A DNA stretch of 64,000 nucleotides from positions 1,487,424 to 1,551,423 of the forward strand of contig MNCI01033474.1 of NCBI GenBank assembly GCA_015680685.1. Direction: 5' to 3'. Both the position numbers and the translations under genes were made by a program. The notes below the pieces were generated by a model, which was given only the letters and a program-made list of their open reading frames with translations, searched no databases and was not told where the DNA came from. Below are positions 44,550 through 56,719 of the stretch, piece after piece. Numbering within the stretch: the stretch's first letter is position 1; each line of letters begins with the position of its first letter. This stretch comes from Gnetum montanum. Its lineage: Eukaryota > Streptophyta > Gnetopsida > Gnetales > Gnetaceae.

Positions 44550-45641
44550 TGAGGAGATATACAAGTGCTTGTATATGATATTATCTTAGCTCTTACATGA
44601 ATCTAGATAAGTATGATGTTTATTTGAAATTTGGTCTAGTATGGAGATTGTCCTTGCTTGTATATTGGATAAAAGTTCATCACTAACAAGTACAACAAGA
44701 ATGTCATCCATTATAGAAATAGGAAACCTATACTTAATAATGATCCTATTGACAACCCTAAAATCTATATACATTCTCATCTCATTCACATATTTCTTTG
44801 GAATAAGTACAATTCAAAAAATATAAGGAGAAATGGATTCATTAATGAAGCTATTAGAGAGTAGTTTACTTATTTATGGAACTCCTCCCTTTGATTTAGG
44901 TTCATGTGGTACGCTCTCTCATTTGGGATGGTACCTTTAGGTATGAAATCAATCTGATGTTGAATGGACCTCATTGGTGAAAGTTCATTTTAAGACTCCT
45001 CTTCACTTGTTATAATTATTGACATGATGACAAAACTATGTCTAGCTTCTTCATATGCTTGTGGATATTCTTGCTCACTTAACAAGATTAATGTAGCATT
45101 TGTGGAGAGATTTTCCTTATACTAATATGAAGTCATAGGAATCAATTCATGTATCCCATCTTTCCTTGGTACTAATCAAACATTTCTTGCATCATCAAAA
45201 GAAGCCTTGTTATTAAAATTTGAAGATCTTTTCAAAATGGCATCAACACAATCTATTGGAAGAATGTCACAATGTACTTTATCTTTAAAGGAACCAATCC
45301 TGAAAGACTAAACACACCTCTTCGCTACTTCTTGGAAATGAACTTTTGAAAGCCAATGAACTTTATAAGATCTAGGATGTGGAAATGTCTTCAAGAGGAG
45401 CTTAATAACAACCTTATAAAAATAAATTTTCTTAGGTACCAGCATTAATAAAAATGTGTATCTATTTATCACTATTAAGACATCTATCCCTAAATGCCCT
45501 TGGTTTTGAAGGATTATCTTTCTTTCATTCAAGCTTTTTCATTCTATCCACAAAAATCTTCAATACATTCTTCAAGTATTCCATGTTCTTGGGTAAGCCT
45601 TGGACTAATTTCTTCTTGGGTATCATGTTAAAATGGACCTA
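44550..45641 (-). pseudogene. Element D: chromovirus-like gag start joined to protease and RT
   Basis: On the minus strand, MIPKKKLVQGLPKNMEYLKN at 45641 resembles the Element H gag start. Soon after comes HPRSYKVHWLSKVHF, the start of a chromovirus protease (HPxPYKxxWL), so most of gag is deleted. Then come MRSIQHQIDFIPKGTIPNER, AYHMNLNQREEFHK and MRMYIDFRVVNRIIIKYRFP with ISIMDDIL, the conserved linker and RT start (WRMCxDxRxxNKITIKYRFPIP). RT ends near 44560, right beside Element B's insertion point, and the far side is copia. Confidence 0.72.
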
Positions 45642-45998
45642 AAGGTCAATTCACATAAAGACTCACAAAAAAAATATGTAAAAGGATTAAGAGTATCCAA
45701 AAGAAAAATTAGAGTATCCAAATGGATTCAACACGTGAAAAGAAAATTCAAAATGGGATTCACACAATTTCCATATATCCTGGATTAATAAGGCTAACAA
45801 ATATCTAAACAATACGAATTTCTAATGCCCAATATAATTGCTCATGTACAATGATCAAATGAAGGCTAATAAAATGCTAGTTTTGCATGGAAAATAATAT
45901 CAAAAAAATTGCAAACCAAAATAAACTTGGAGATGAGTAAATTCTTTTGAATTAATGTAGAGGATTCCTCTTCTTGAGTTAATTATCTTCAATCCTAT

Positions 45999-46791
45999 GC
46001 TCTAAAACTAAATTTGGTGAGGAACAAGCTTTAATAATCCAAAAGTATATCTTAATTCTCTAACTTGCACATTCAATTGAGACAAGAAAGAAGCAACTCT
46101 TTATTCTTGCTAGAACATAATAGAGAATTACATAGTTGGAAGCTAATACTTAGGATAGAAAAAAGCTTAAGAAATTACAACAACACATTCATACTCAAAA
46201 TGGATATGAGGACTTACAACATGAAAGCTAAATTAGAGATTAATCTCACTCTCTTCTTACTTCTTTCTCACACACATCACACATTCTCTCAATTCTCTTA
46301 GATTTTTCTCCCTCAAATGAAAGGCATTGATGCCTATTATAGTTTTTTTGGTGCCCAAGATACAAATGTACATTTATTATTTTAAACATAGGAGATATCT
46401 TTGACATGTGGGAGACATCCTAATCAAGAGTTGCAATAGTTAAAGGAGATGTCTTGCTGCCATGGGAGATATCTCTACCTTAGAGTAGATATATTCTCCA
46501 AGATGTTAATGTTCCAATTTGCTATTGAACATAGGATAAATCTATATCTCTCAAGAGATGTCTATACTTAATGGGATATTTCTACCTTTTGGAAGAGACA
46601 TTGTCTTATAAGGAGATGCCTTCTAGGGTAGAACTACCAAAATAAAGACTTCTTCTTGAAATTTTCAATAATACAAATTCAACTCCAATTGTCTTCCCTT
46701 GTTCTTGAAACATGGAAAATAATTAAAAGCATAAAAAATATCTAAATTTCAAAGAACACACATAAAATCATAGTTTATTGAGGATGTTACA
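45999..46791 (-). repeat. Element D 5' LTR and primer site
   Basis: The minus-strand LTR begins TGTAACATCCTCAATAAAC at 46791 and ends TTCCTCACCA at 46015. The primer site TAGTTTTAGAGC follows (9 of 12 match to the tRNA-iMet site). The TATA-like ACTATAATAGGC lies near 46340. U3 (46380-46620) has at least six spaced copies of GGAGATATCT-like motifs. Confidence 0.65.
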
Positions 46792-46796
46792 TGAGT

Positions 46797-47815
46797 TGGG
46801 TAATGTGCTCATTAAGCAGCATCATCTACTATCATTACTTGTGCTTCATTATGTAAAAAATTAACTTCAAATGACATTTTTTTGACTCGATGTAACCTAC
46901 AATTGTCATTTAAAATCATCTTGGTGGTGTTTTCATTAGTTTAGACATTGATGATGATTCTTGAGATCCTAGATTAATAATTTGGAGTGTAGAGCATCAA
47001 TTTATGCTAATTCTAGCTTTCTCTTAGCCCTCCCTATGGGGAAAACTCTATTTTTTATTTAATAAAGCATTTTCATTTATTAGAAAAAAACTAAACCATT
47101 TCATACATATTAATCTATCATTTATTATTTGTTTTACATTTTCAAACTATTTTAATGATATCTATATTATTTATATTTTAACCATACAACCTAGATTTTC
47201 TTGGATATATCATTAAGTTCATCATTCTTTATCAATTCCTTTGACTATTTATAGATTATGGGTGGTAAGTTAAGTTTGTATTTGATTGAAGGTTCATGCC
47301 TCTTTGTTTCATAATTGTTAATTTATCAAGGATTATACCATTTAAAGACTATGTAAGGTCATGGATCATATGCTATGTGATTCATTGAGATATCCATAAA
47401 GATTTATGATTTATGTATTTGCATACTTTATTTTGGTTTTTACGGTGTAAAAATGGCAAAGTCATGATGGATGATGTGACATATTATAACCTAATATCAG
47501 TGTCATTGCATCACATGTCTATGTCACCATGTTACATGGCCATGTCACTAGGTTTGACTTAGCCTAATACTTGAACTTTCAAGCATATAAAATGAAAGTC
47601 TAATGATGCATCCCAGAGCCCAAATTAAACATTAAAATTCCTAATTAACTTATTCTTAGCCTTTCAAGTCCTAAATATCCCTAATTACATCCAAGTTAAA
47701 TCCTTTGCCATAAATTGTTTGCATGTATGTAACATTAATGTAGTGTTAGCATCACCTATAGAGAATTAGAAATTTTTCTCTTTCTTTTTTCTTTAGCCAC
47801 TTAAGTGACATTGAT
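46797..47815. other. AT-rich sequence, nothing supported
   Basis: No coding frame of note and no recognised repeat. Short alternations of GTCAT/ATGTCA near 47460-47560 are low complexity. Confidence 0.5.
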
Positions 47816-47819
47816 ATGT

Positions 47820-49697
47820 TATTCATGAAGTGGAAGTAAGTTTGCTGCATTGATGAGCATGCATGACATAGCCCCATCAATGCTTATGCATCAATGTAGC
47901 TTGAGATGCATTAAAATGATCTTGGACTTACCTATATAAATGTGCACACCACCCACATTTGTGACACCTTGGGTCATAGCAGTAGCTGAACTCTTGTAGT
48001 TTATTTCTATACGAATTAGCCAAATTTTCCTTTGAGTGCTCATAGCATGGATAGAATTGAATGAATTAAATTTTATTTAAGTGCATGATGTGTCTAGATA
48101 CTTTAACATTTTGATAATAAAATCAAGATTAATTCTCTCCATTGTAACACTTGAAATACTTTTAATTTATTTTTAGTGATTTAATTTATGATGCATTTTA
48201 CTTTCCAATGCTTAGATAATTAATATTTTACTTCATAATTGCATAAGTATGACCACTTGAAATGTAAAATATTAACATTTAGTAATTCCAGTAATGGATA
48301 ATTGGTATAACCAATAGTAACCATTTGATAACCCAACAATGTTAATATAAGTTCAAGATGCAAATAGAGAGTGGGAAAAAATGCTTCATGCTTAGGTTAG
48401 TTTAGATTAATTTTAGTTCCATAGTTAGAAATTAATATTTTAATCATTTTATTATCTTAAATATGTTAATAATAGAAAATCATAAAAATAAAAACATATT
48501 ATGCATCGATCACACTTAATCATACCCATTGAGATACAAAAGTGGTAATCAAGAGTACAACTAATAATATCACACTTATTTATCTAGGATACTATTAGCT
48601 AAAAGTTCCACAACATTTGAATAGATTGCATGTATACACTTGTGATCTATATGGTTGTCCATAAGTGATGAGTGGCGAGGTATCCCTACACTCAACCATA
48701 CGAAATGAGAGTAGCACACGCAATCCAGTCGAACTCCACAGACTAAGTGCCTACACGCCCCATGGAACACTTGGGGTTAATCATTTGTTGTCTTCCTAGA
48801 CTTACTTGTAATTGTCACGGTGTATGGTTAAGTAAGTTTGAGGTATATGATTTTTATGGTATTTTATGTTTTTCTCCTATGCTATTGAGGTGAAGGGTTG
48901 AGAAACTAACTAACTCTAACTCATGACTAAGTCTAAATTACCTAGCATCAACATCCATTTCCACTTACCGTACACACCCTGAACCGATGCAACCGTGGCT
49001 ACCAAACGCTAATCGTTGATGGGATCATCGCGTGTAACGCACGTGCTCGAAGTGGTTGTACTGAGGCACTTAACTAGGAGGAAAGGATTGAGAGAATCTA
49101 TCTAGCCTAAGTACGATGAGCAGCTGATTCCTTGACTAATCGTACACATATGGGACTACCACTAGGATTACCAAGCATAGATCCTAGATACGCCACTGGG
49201 TTACCAAGTAGTCACACTAGATGCTCGTAATCAAGTCGTACTCATACCGCATGCGATGAGCAGCCGATTCCTTGACTATCCGTACACATCCTTAGATGCT
49301 CGTAATCAAGTCATACTTATTTCGCATTCTAGGAGTTTAAGGGTGAGAGAGAAAATAATAAATAAAATCCTATTCCATGCACTGCAAGGTTTATCCAAGA
49401 AGCTCATCTTTATTACCGTACATAACTTGTGTTCAGGTACAATGTTGCTCGAATAAAGATCCGTTCACTTTAGGACTCCTACTGCGGGCACATGGAAAAT
49501 ATTCTATCTCTGGAGTGATCAAACTGCCAGAGTTTCCCTACTTCTAACTCAAGATGAGGAATAAGGGGAGTGCCGCTTCTTATTTATAGATATGACGGCG
49601 GACCGTGATATCGCATACGTGATATCGCAGGGGACGATGCGATATCATGGCTCATGCGAATCGCGTCTCATCAATAAGGAACTCTTATCATTCATCA
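47820..49697 (+). repeat. Element E 5' LTR, interrupted by solo LTR S2
   Basis: It matches the Element A LTR: the TTGATG/CATCAA-rich U3, TATA box TATATAAAT at 47933-47941, the GTGCTCATAGCA block and the end ATCATTCATCA at 49697. S2 sits inside at 48666-49673. The left end is uncertain by about 20 bases because the terminal TG is decayed. Confidence 0.78.
48666..49673 (-). mobile_element. S2: solo LTR of the Element C family
   Basis: It is flanked by ATAAG on both sides (48661-48665 and 49674-49678), a perfect target duplication. On the minus strand it starts TGATGAGACGCGATTCGC, has GATATC palindromes in U3, TATA box TCTATAAATA at 49581-49590, and ends CTCGCCACTCATCA. It is 1008 bp because of an extra block at about 49103-49330 containing an internal duplication. 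No internal element sequence remains. Confidence 0.92.
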
Positions 49698-49698
49698 T

Positions 49699-49716
49699 TA
49701 GCTCTGTTGCTAGAGA
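49699..49716 (+). promoter_or_regulatory. Element E primer binding site, tRNA-Asp type
   Basis: TAGCTCTGTTGCTAGAGA lies one base after the LTR, the same spacing as in A. It matches the tRNA-Asp site with five differences, all but one of them transitions. Confidence 0.8.
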
Positions 49717-50129
49717 ATGCTATATGCTAAGTATTTTAGATAATTAAATCATATAAAGATCATTGTAGCAACATAATAAATCATTATCAAAATAATAATA
49801 ATATTGTATTCTTGACATACTACAAGAGTAAACTAAAATATGTCTTTTTATTATAGGGTTGAATTTCGACCTATAGATGATTCTCTAAAACTTCATGACA
49901 AAACTATTTTATCATTCACCAAGATGAGAAATTGGAATCAAGAGACCTAGAGGATAATATTATATTGCCACTTGATCATGCCATTTCATCAATATTCATG
50001 GTAGGAGTGACTAAGCTGGAGCTCAAAGCAATAACCCTAGAGTACTAAGTGATGTATAATCTCTCTAGAGTTTATCAACCTATGGAGGCTTAACTTTGAA
50101 AGTATAAACTAATGAAGACTCACCATGAA

Positions 50130-51390
50130 TTCTCCAAGGATAAAAGGATTTTGATAATACAAACATTTTAGTTAGAAAAGAAGCATACTAAATATTCATT
50201 AGGATTATCTCAATACCAACATTATTCTTGCTTCGATGAAAATAACATGATCCATCATTGATTATGTTTAGCCTTCGTAAGCAACCAAGTTAGGGAAGAG
50301 ATAGATCAAGAACTAAGGAGGCCTCAAGACCAAGGTCTCCATTCTAGACAACAAAGAGACTAGAGAAGAAAAGGAAGCTTGCATAACTATTCTAGCTCTC
50401 CATTCTTATCTTCTTCCTAATCATGAAGCTCTAGCGAAGGAGAATGTAATGAAGATTAGAGGGGCAATGATCATAGATAAGATGGAGATGATAGAAGATC
50501 CTATCCTAGACATGGGAGAAGAAAACAAAGAATAGACTAAGAAGAAGAGGAACATCATTAAGAAAGAACGCATAGTAGGTCATACCATAAGAGACATGAC
50601 AATGATAGGACCCATGATGAATGAGATGCCTATGATGAATTATTTATTTCTACAAGAATCATTGTCAATATTTGTAACATAGTTCATATCCCCATTAGAA
50701 ATTAGAGGGATAAAAGCATCAAACAAATTAATATGAACAATATTCCTAAGCTTTATGGAGGCTATAATGATAATGCATAGAAAAATATGTAAGCCTTCCA
50801 TGATGCCTACATCTTTTCGGACATCAAAATAACTAGCTAAAGCTTAAATTATTCCCTAAGATACTTATATAGGAATTTAAAAGTTGATAGTAGTCTTTAG
50901 AACGAGAATCTATTTGCAAATGAAATATGATGCTAAAGTTGTTTAATGATAAGTATCAAATGTATCCTAGGGTTTTCAACTTGAGGAAATAGATTCAAAG
51001 GTGAAAACAAGGTAACCATGACTCTCTTGATGTAGTCATGTAAAGATACTATTCTTTGCTACATTGATGCTGAGGCCATGGTTTCTCTCAGTAGGAGTAG
51101 CTTCACCATATCATAGATGGGCTAAGAAATAAGACTAGAGAGACTCTTTGGATCTATGCCTAAGGGGTATTATCTAAAATAAGGACTCATTGAACATAAA
51201 GTCTCATTAACTAGGTAGGAAAGGAAGAAGTAGAGTTAAAGAAAAGAGAAAGTATGAAGGAATACAATGGGAACTCCTTCATATGAAAAATGAAGGTACG
51301 TCTTTCTAACCCAAAGGAGCAAGCATCATTAGAGGAGTTATGTAGGGAAAGACTATTGCATCTAGAAAATTTGGTCTTGGAAAACTAAGG
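50130..51390 (+). pseudogene. Element E gag
   Basis: The translation follows the gag of C in order: a basic R/D/E/H-rich stretch (50440-50640), MNIPKLYGGYNDNA, QAFHDAYIFSDIKI, SLRYLYRNLKVDS, then NHDSLDVVM and GHGFSQ with HHIIDGLRNKTRETLWIYA, ending LEELC and LLHLENLVLEN near 51390. Many stops. It is cut at the left end of Element F before the zinc-knuckle region. The leader 49717-50130 shows nothing else. Confidence 0.72.
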
Positions 51391-51394
51391 ATCT

Positions 51395-52719
51395 TGGGTA
51401 GCGACTGTCCAACCTTGAATTCCAAGGGCCTCCAAAAATAGGGTTCAAGGTGCCTTGGATGCTCTTGTCGATCACCTAGGGACTTATAAAGTGTAAATAG
51501 TAATGAAAATGGATATGGAATTGTAGATTTAAATGAAAATAAATAAACATAAAAATTAAACTTTGAAATGAATCTATACTAAACTAAGAATTTTATTAAA
51601 TGAAAGTGTAGAGATCAAAAAGTATAGATTTTATATTGGAATGCACAAGAAGACTATTTGAATGGAGTTTGAAGGCTGTTGGAATTGGCAGGTTGTGTTC
51701 TGTGGTTGAACTCCATGATCTAGTTGCTTCCCAACTCTAATATCTCACAACAGCTTGCTAGTTTCGATTCAAATCTGTAACTTTGAATGTCATTAGTGTA
51801 AATAGTGGTGTTCCACTTTTGTTCCAATGGTACTATGCTAAGAGTCTCCAATGCTCAATGTAGATGCCAAATGGAGTTCGGAAGTAGTCGAGGTTACAAA
51901 AGGTTATGTGCTTGTCACTATGCTTGCAAAGGCTATTGATTGCAAAAGTTGTGAACTGTGAAAAGCCTCAATAATGTGTTTGAGCTTGGCTTTTATAGGA
52001 TTTTTGGTTGCTGAATTAAGGTTGCAATTTTTTGTTATGATTACTAATAGATTGGCTTTGCTTGTAGGTGTAATGGTTATAATTTCTAGTGTAGTTGTCA
52101 TTTCTAGTAAGTTTTGATGCACCTAGGCCATCAAAACCTATCTATTTACTAAAAATAGTAAAAAAACTTTTGTCACTATGTTGGCCTTCACGTTGATGAT
52201 GATGGCCTTAGAGGATAATGTTGGGATTTATTAAAATTTTCTGAAATCATGGTGACTACATTGGCCAAACTACATCTGATGGAGATCCAAAATGATTACA
52301 CTAGCCATGTTGTCACCACCAAGAGATGTTATAACTATTCTGGCCATTTTTGGGAAAATGAAAGACCCAACAACACCAACATTGGTCTTGTAGCTATGCT
52401 TGAATTTGTGGTGACTACATTGGGTGTTGTTTGGGACAAATGAAAAATCCAATACCATTTATGCTAGGGGTAGATGGTTTCAAAGTAGTTGAGGCTATAC
52501 CTCTACAAAAACCTAAGCCCAAATATAGACATCAAGTGACTTTTTCTTGTTGGGAAGTGAGGTATTAACATTTATGAGGTCTTTTTTCAACCCCAAAAGG
52601 TTAAAGTATGCAAGATTGCAGCTCATGGGTCACAAACCTTATATTTATAATGAAATTTCATCTGACTTTGAATAGTGAAGATTATAGATTATAACATATG
52701 CTTTCTCAGTGGTGTTTCA
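51395..52719 (-). repeat. Element F 3' LTR
   Basis: The inner end is sure: GTGGTGTTTCA at 52719, then the polypurine tract, as in B. The outer end lies between 51395 and 51406, where the gag of E stops and a TGTCC-containing end like that of B begins. TATA box (minus) is at 51990-51998. U3 holds five copies of GACTACATTGGCC-like motifs at 52174, 52254, 52294, 52334 and 52413. Confidence 0.75.
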
Positions 52720-52734
52720 TTGGTTCCTCTTTGT

Positions 52735-53019
52735 TGATGTTTGAAGGAATCCAAGAGACATCGACAAAGAATACAAAACACCACTACAAGGTCACAATTG
52801 GTATAGCTAGGTATCTACATTTTTCATATGTTACAAAGTTTTTTAGTCCATTTGTTGTACAGAAAGGAGCAAAGACAAGAGTATTGGCTTACTTATTTTT
52901 GGTCACTATGGTGATGGATGTCAATGTTGATACCAAAAAAGAAAATGTGCTAGATATAATAAGGCTTTAAATAGGAATGATTGACTGGATTGGCCAATTT
53001 ATTCCCATTCATGTTTGCT
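52735..53019 (-). other. Element F 3' noncoding region
   Basis: About 60 bases next to the polypurine tract match Element B. The rest shows no coding signal. Confidence 0.5.
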
Positions 53020-54060
53020 ATGTGGAGGGCTCCATTGCCATAGGCCTTGGTGATCAAGAAAGATCCTTTCCAGTTGGTTGAAAATTTGTCTACATGCTCA
53101 CGAATGAATTTGAGGACCAAGTCTTCCTTCTTGATCTTTTCCTTGTTTAGATCATGATGATGTTGTTTTTGCTACCTCTCCTAGTATCACTTGATTTGAG
53201 CAAGCATTCACACTTGTTGCTCCTCCATTGAGTCTAGGTCCATGGTGCACAACTCCTTATTTTGTTCATCCTTGATGAAGTATGATAGGGATACCCTCAA
53301 TGATAGAACCTATAATTCAAGAGGTAAAACAACTTTAGAATCATAAACTAGGCTATATGGGGTTACACTAATTGTAGTTTGGTAGGCCTAGAGCACGTGG
53401 ATAAGCCATTCATGCCACTTGTGTCTACTATTTTTCAACATCTTTTTAAGCAAGTTTACAATGGCCTTATTACTAGCTTCAACTTGTCCATTGGCTTGAG
53501 GGTAGTATGGTGATGAGAAGGAATGCTTAATGCCTAGGGACAAAAGTTTTTCATTTCTTGGCTACTAAATTATGGTCCATTATCTGTGACTATTGTCAAG
53601 GGTATGTCAAACCTAGCTACTATGTTATCCAATATAAATTTATGGGCTTGTTGAGATGTGATTTTCCTTAGAGGGATAGCCTTAACCTACTTTGTGAAGT
53701 ATTTTGTTGCAAAGATGTTAAAGCTATGTCCTATGAAAGACTTAGGTATTATAGGTCCAATGATGTTCAACCCCCACCATTGGAATGGCTAGGCAATTTG
53801 AGTAGTATGTAATTCAATTGGTGGTATGTGTATTAGGCTGTTGTGTCATTGACAACTGTCACACGTTTTTACCTTATTTAGGCAATTGTTTTTCATATAG
53901 GGCTAGTAATAGACTAGTTATCTAATCTTAGCAGCCATGGCTCTAGGTCCTATATGTCCTCCAAATATACCCTCATGAACTTGCTTAAGGACTATGCAGG
54001 CTTTTATTTTGGCCAAGAACACTAACAATATGCCATCATAAGACCATCAATATAATGTGT
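53020..54060 (-). pseudogene. Element F integrase
   Basis: The minus strand gives WWGLNIIGPI (Asn at the first catalytic position), LTIVTDNGP, HSFSSPYYPQANGQVEASNK, WLIHVL and the C-terminal block KFSTNWKGSFLITKAYGNGA near 53050. It is collinear with Element B integrase. Frameshifts and stops are frequent. Confidence 0.78.
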
Positions 54061-54249
54061 TATTGCCTATGATGACATACTATTTTGATCATTTACATAC
54101 AACATCCTACTGAGAAGTTGTTAGGCCTTGTGGAGATTCACCATGCATAAGGTAAAAATTGATATCATCATACCACTCCCTTGGAGGGGTGGTAGTGATG
54201 GATGCTATAAAGTTTTCCTTAGCACTCTATGTGATGGGAATACCATAGT

Positions 54250-54800
54250 CCATGGTTAAGAAAGGTAATTGCTAAACACATTAGGCATCACACTGAGAGC
54301 TAAGGTTTTCATAGCATTGGCTAGCATGTTCTCTATTTAGTGTACATGTTGGATATCGATGTTTATAAATTGTTGTATCAATTTCTTTTCTAGGTCATAA
54401 TAAGGTTGTAAATGTTGGGATTTACATGCATAAACCTTAATTACTTGGTTAATCACAAGTTGTGAATCACCCTTGATCATTAGGTGTTTAATTCCTAGGT
54501 TACAAGCTACCATAATCCCCTTGATCAATCCTTCATACTTCACTACATTGTTGGTACATGGGAACTCAAAATGATAAGAGAAGAGTTGGATTTCACTAGA
54601 TGGCAATGTTATGATGGCAATGAAATCGGTCCCATGGGTTGTGAAAGCTCTATTAAACTACATAACTACCTCATAGCCCTTGGGTACATTGCTAACAATG
54701 TTGATATGTTCATCTAGAAAGTTGGGGTCTATGGTTGCATGGACTTCTATCGATAAAGTAGTGAGTTACATGGCTATAAATTGATTCTTAGTTGAGGTCT
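54250..54800 (-). pseudogene. Element F archaeal-type RNase H (aRNH)
   Basis: The open piece 54606-54337 reads FPCTNNVVKYEGLIKGIMVA, NLGIKHLMIKGDSQLVINQV and YACKSQHLQPYYDLEKKLIQ. The Glu of KYEGL and the Asp of GDSQLV are intact. It supports the Tat assignment and aligns with Element B 30188-30780. Confidence 0.8.
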
Positions 54801-54829
54801 AAGAGATGTACTATAGGCTAAACTAGGCT

Positions 54830-56490
54830 GTTATGACTTTTCAATTGGCTATACAACTACTTTTGTAGTGATGGCTTTAAGTATATTATCTTCACAAATG
54901 TTGTTGACTTGGCTTTTAAAGAGGTAGTTCCACTACTTCTTTAATGAGAAGGTTAGGGCTAGATAATACTTCTCTACTTTGGTGTATCAGGTCTCATGGG
55001 AAACTAATGCATGGATTAGGTAGTATACATGTAACTCTACTTCATTGTCTCATATTTGATAGAGTAGAAAGGCAATAGACGTATTAAAGATAGTAAGGTA
55101 TATGTAAAAAGGTTTATCCTCTTACGGTGGATAAACTATAGGTAGTTGTGCCAACTCTTTCTTAAGGTTTTCAAAGGCTTCTTAGCATTAAGCGATCCAC
55201 TCATAGTGAACTCCTTTCTTAAGAAAGTGTTGAATGGATTGTAACTTATCTGTAAGCCTAGCATTAAACCTATGAATAACTTTTAATATACTATGTAATC
55301 CTTGAAGCTCCTTAAGGTTGGTTGGTGTTGCCAAGTTGGATATGACCTTAACCTTATCAAGATCGACATGTATTCCCACTTTGAATACTACAAAGCCAAG
55401 AATCTTACCAATTTGATGCCAAATACACACTTCTTGAGATTAAGCTTAAGCTCGTACTTGAGGCAACATTTAAGTACAAGGTCAAGGTCATGAGCATGGC
55501 CATTGGCCACTTTGGATTGAATAGTTATATCATCTACGTAGTCATTGATCAGTCTTGGCATATAATTGCTAAATATATATATGTCATAGCTCTTTGGTAA
55601 GTTGCTCCTGCATTCTTTATATAAAAGGACATCATGGTATAACAAAACATATTCCAAGGAGTCATGAAGGTTGTACTAAGTTGATGTTCTAGATAATCCT
55701 AATTTGGTTATATCTTGAGAACCCATCCATGAAGGATAATAAGGCATTCCTAGTCATAGAATTGATAAGTTGGTCAAAACTAGGTAAAGGAAAATCATCC
55801 TTGATGGTTGCCTTAGTTAGATCTTAGGAATCCATGCAAATATCTATACTTGCATTTTTCTTAGGAGCTGCTGCTATGTTTTACGTAATCGATAGCTCTA
55901 ATGAATCTAGCTTGATATAGTTTTGTAATCTCATCATGAACTACTAAGGCTAAATTTAATCTAATCTTACAAAATTTTTGCTTAACTGGTCTAATACTAG
56001 GATCAAGTATGATGTTATGTTGTACTAGGTATAGGTCAAGATCTGGAATATCTTCATATGACCAAGAAAAGATCTTAATGTTGTCCTAGAGAACATTGGT
56101 GATGTCTTGAGCCTGTTAAGGTTTCAAATAAGAAGCTTAGTTTTAGTGTTTTCTCCTTACTATCATGTATCATGATAGGAACTTCAACTAGACAGTCCTT
56201 GGTGATGTCACTAGCCTTTAGGTCAAGATTCTTAACTAGGTTTTCAAGCCACTCTAGAGGCTTCTCTATCAAGGCTATGTGGTCAACAAGACTCTTAGGC
56301 TCAAGATATAGGCAATTAAGGTTGATACATCATTCAACATCACCATGAGGTCCACTTAAGTTGGCAAGCTAATTTGCTTCTAGGTATTCATAATCCAATC
56401 TTGCATATCAACCATAAGCACATTAAGTGGAACCTAGGTAAAACTAAGTAAACCATGCCAAAATAATATATAATATGCTAGCCATTATGC
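54830..56490 (-). pseudogene. Element F reverse transcriptase, RNase H and N-terminal pol segment
   Basis: The N-terminal segment at 56272-56075 reads LEWLENLVKNLDLKASDITK and DCLVEVPIMIHD, matching Element B. RT follows with TKLYQARFIRAIDY, HGWVLK, TTFMTPWNMFCYTMM, AGATYQRAMTYIY and active site NDYVDDITI (YVDD at 55529-55540), then LKYELKLNLKKCVFG and SNLATPTNLKELQGLHSIL. RNase H sequence (KPFYIYLTIFNTSIAFLL) reaches about 54900. Stops are scattered. Confidence 0.82.
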
Positions 56491-56719
56491 AAAAACATGC
56501 TACCTCATGGTCAAAAAGGTGCAAAAAGGGTCAACAAAGGCTATAAGAGATAGATGAAGATAACTAAGCTAAAATGAAGGCTACATGGCATCAAATCAAG
56601 GCCAAACAATTAATATTAACACTACAAAAGAAGGTCAAATCAAGTCGAGACTCAGTAAAACAAGGATAAAATAATTGAGGTAGGAAACACATGGTAAACA
56701 TTGGTCAATTATGGTTACA

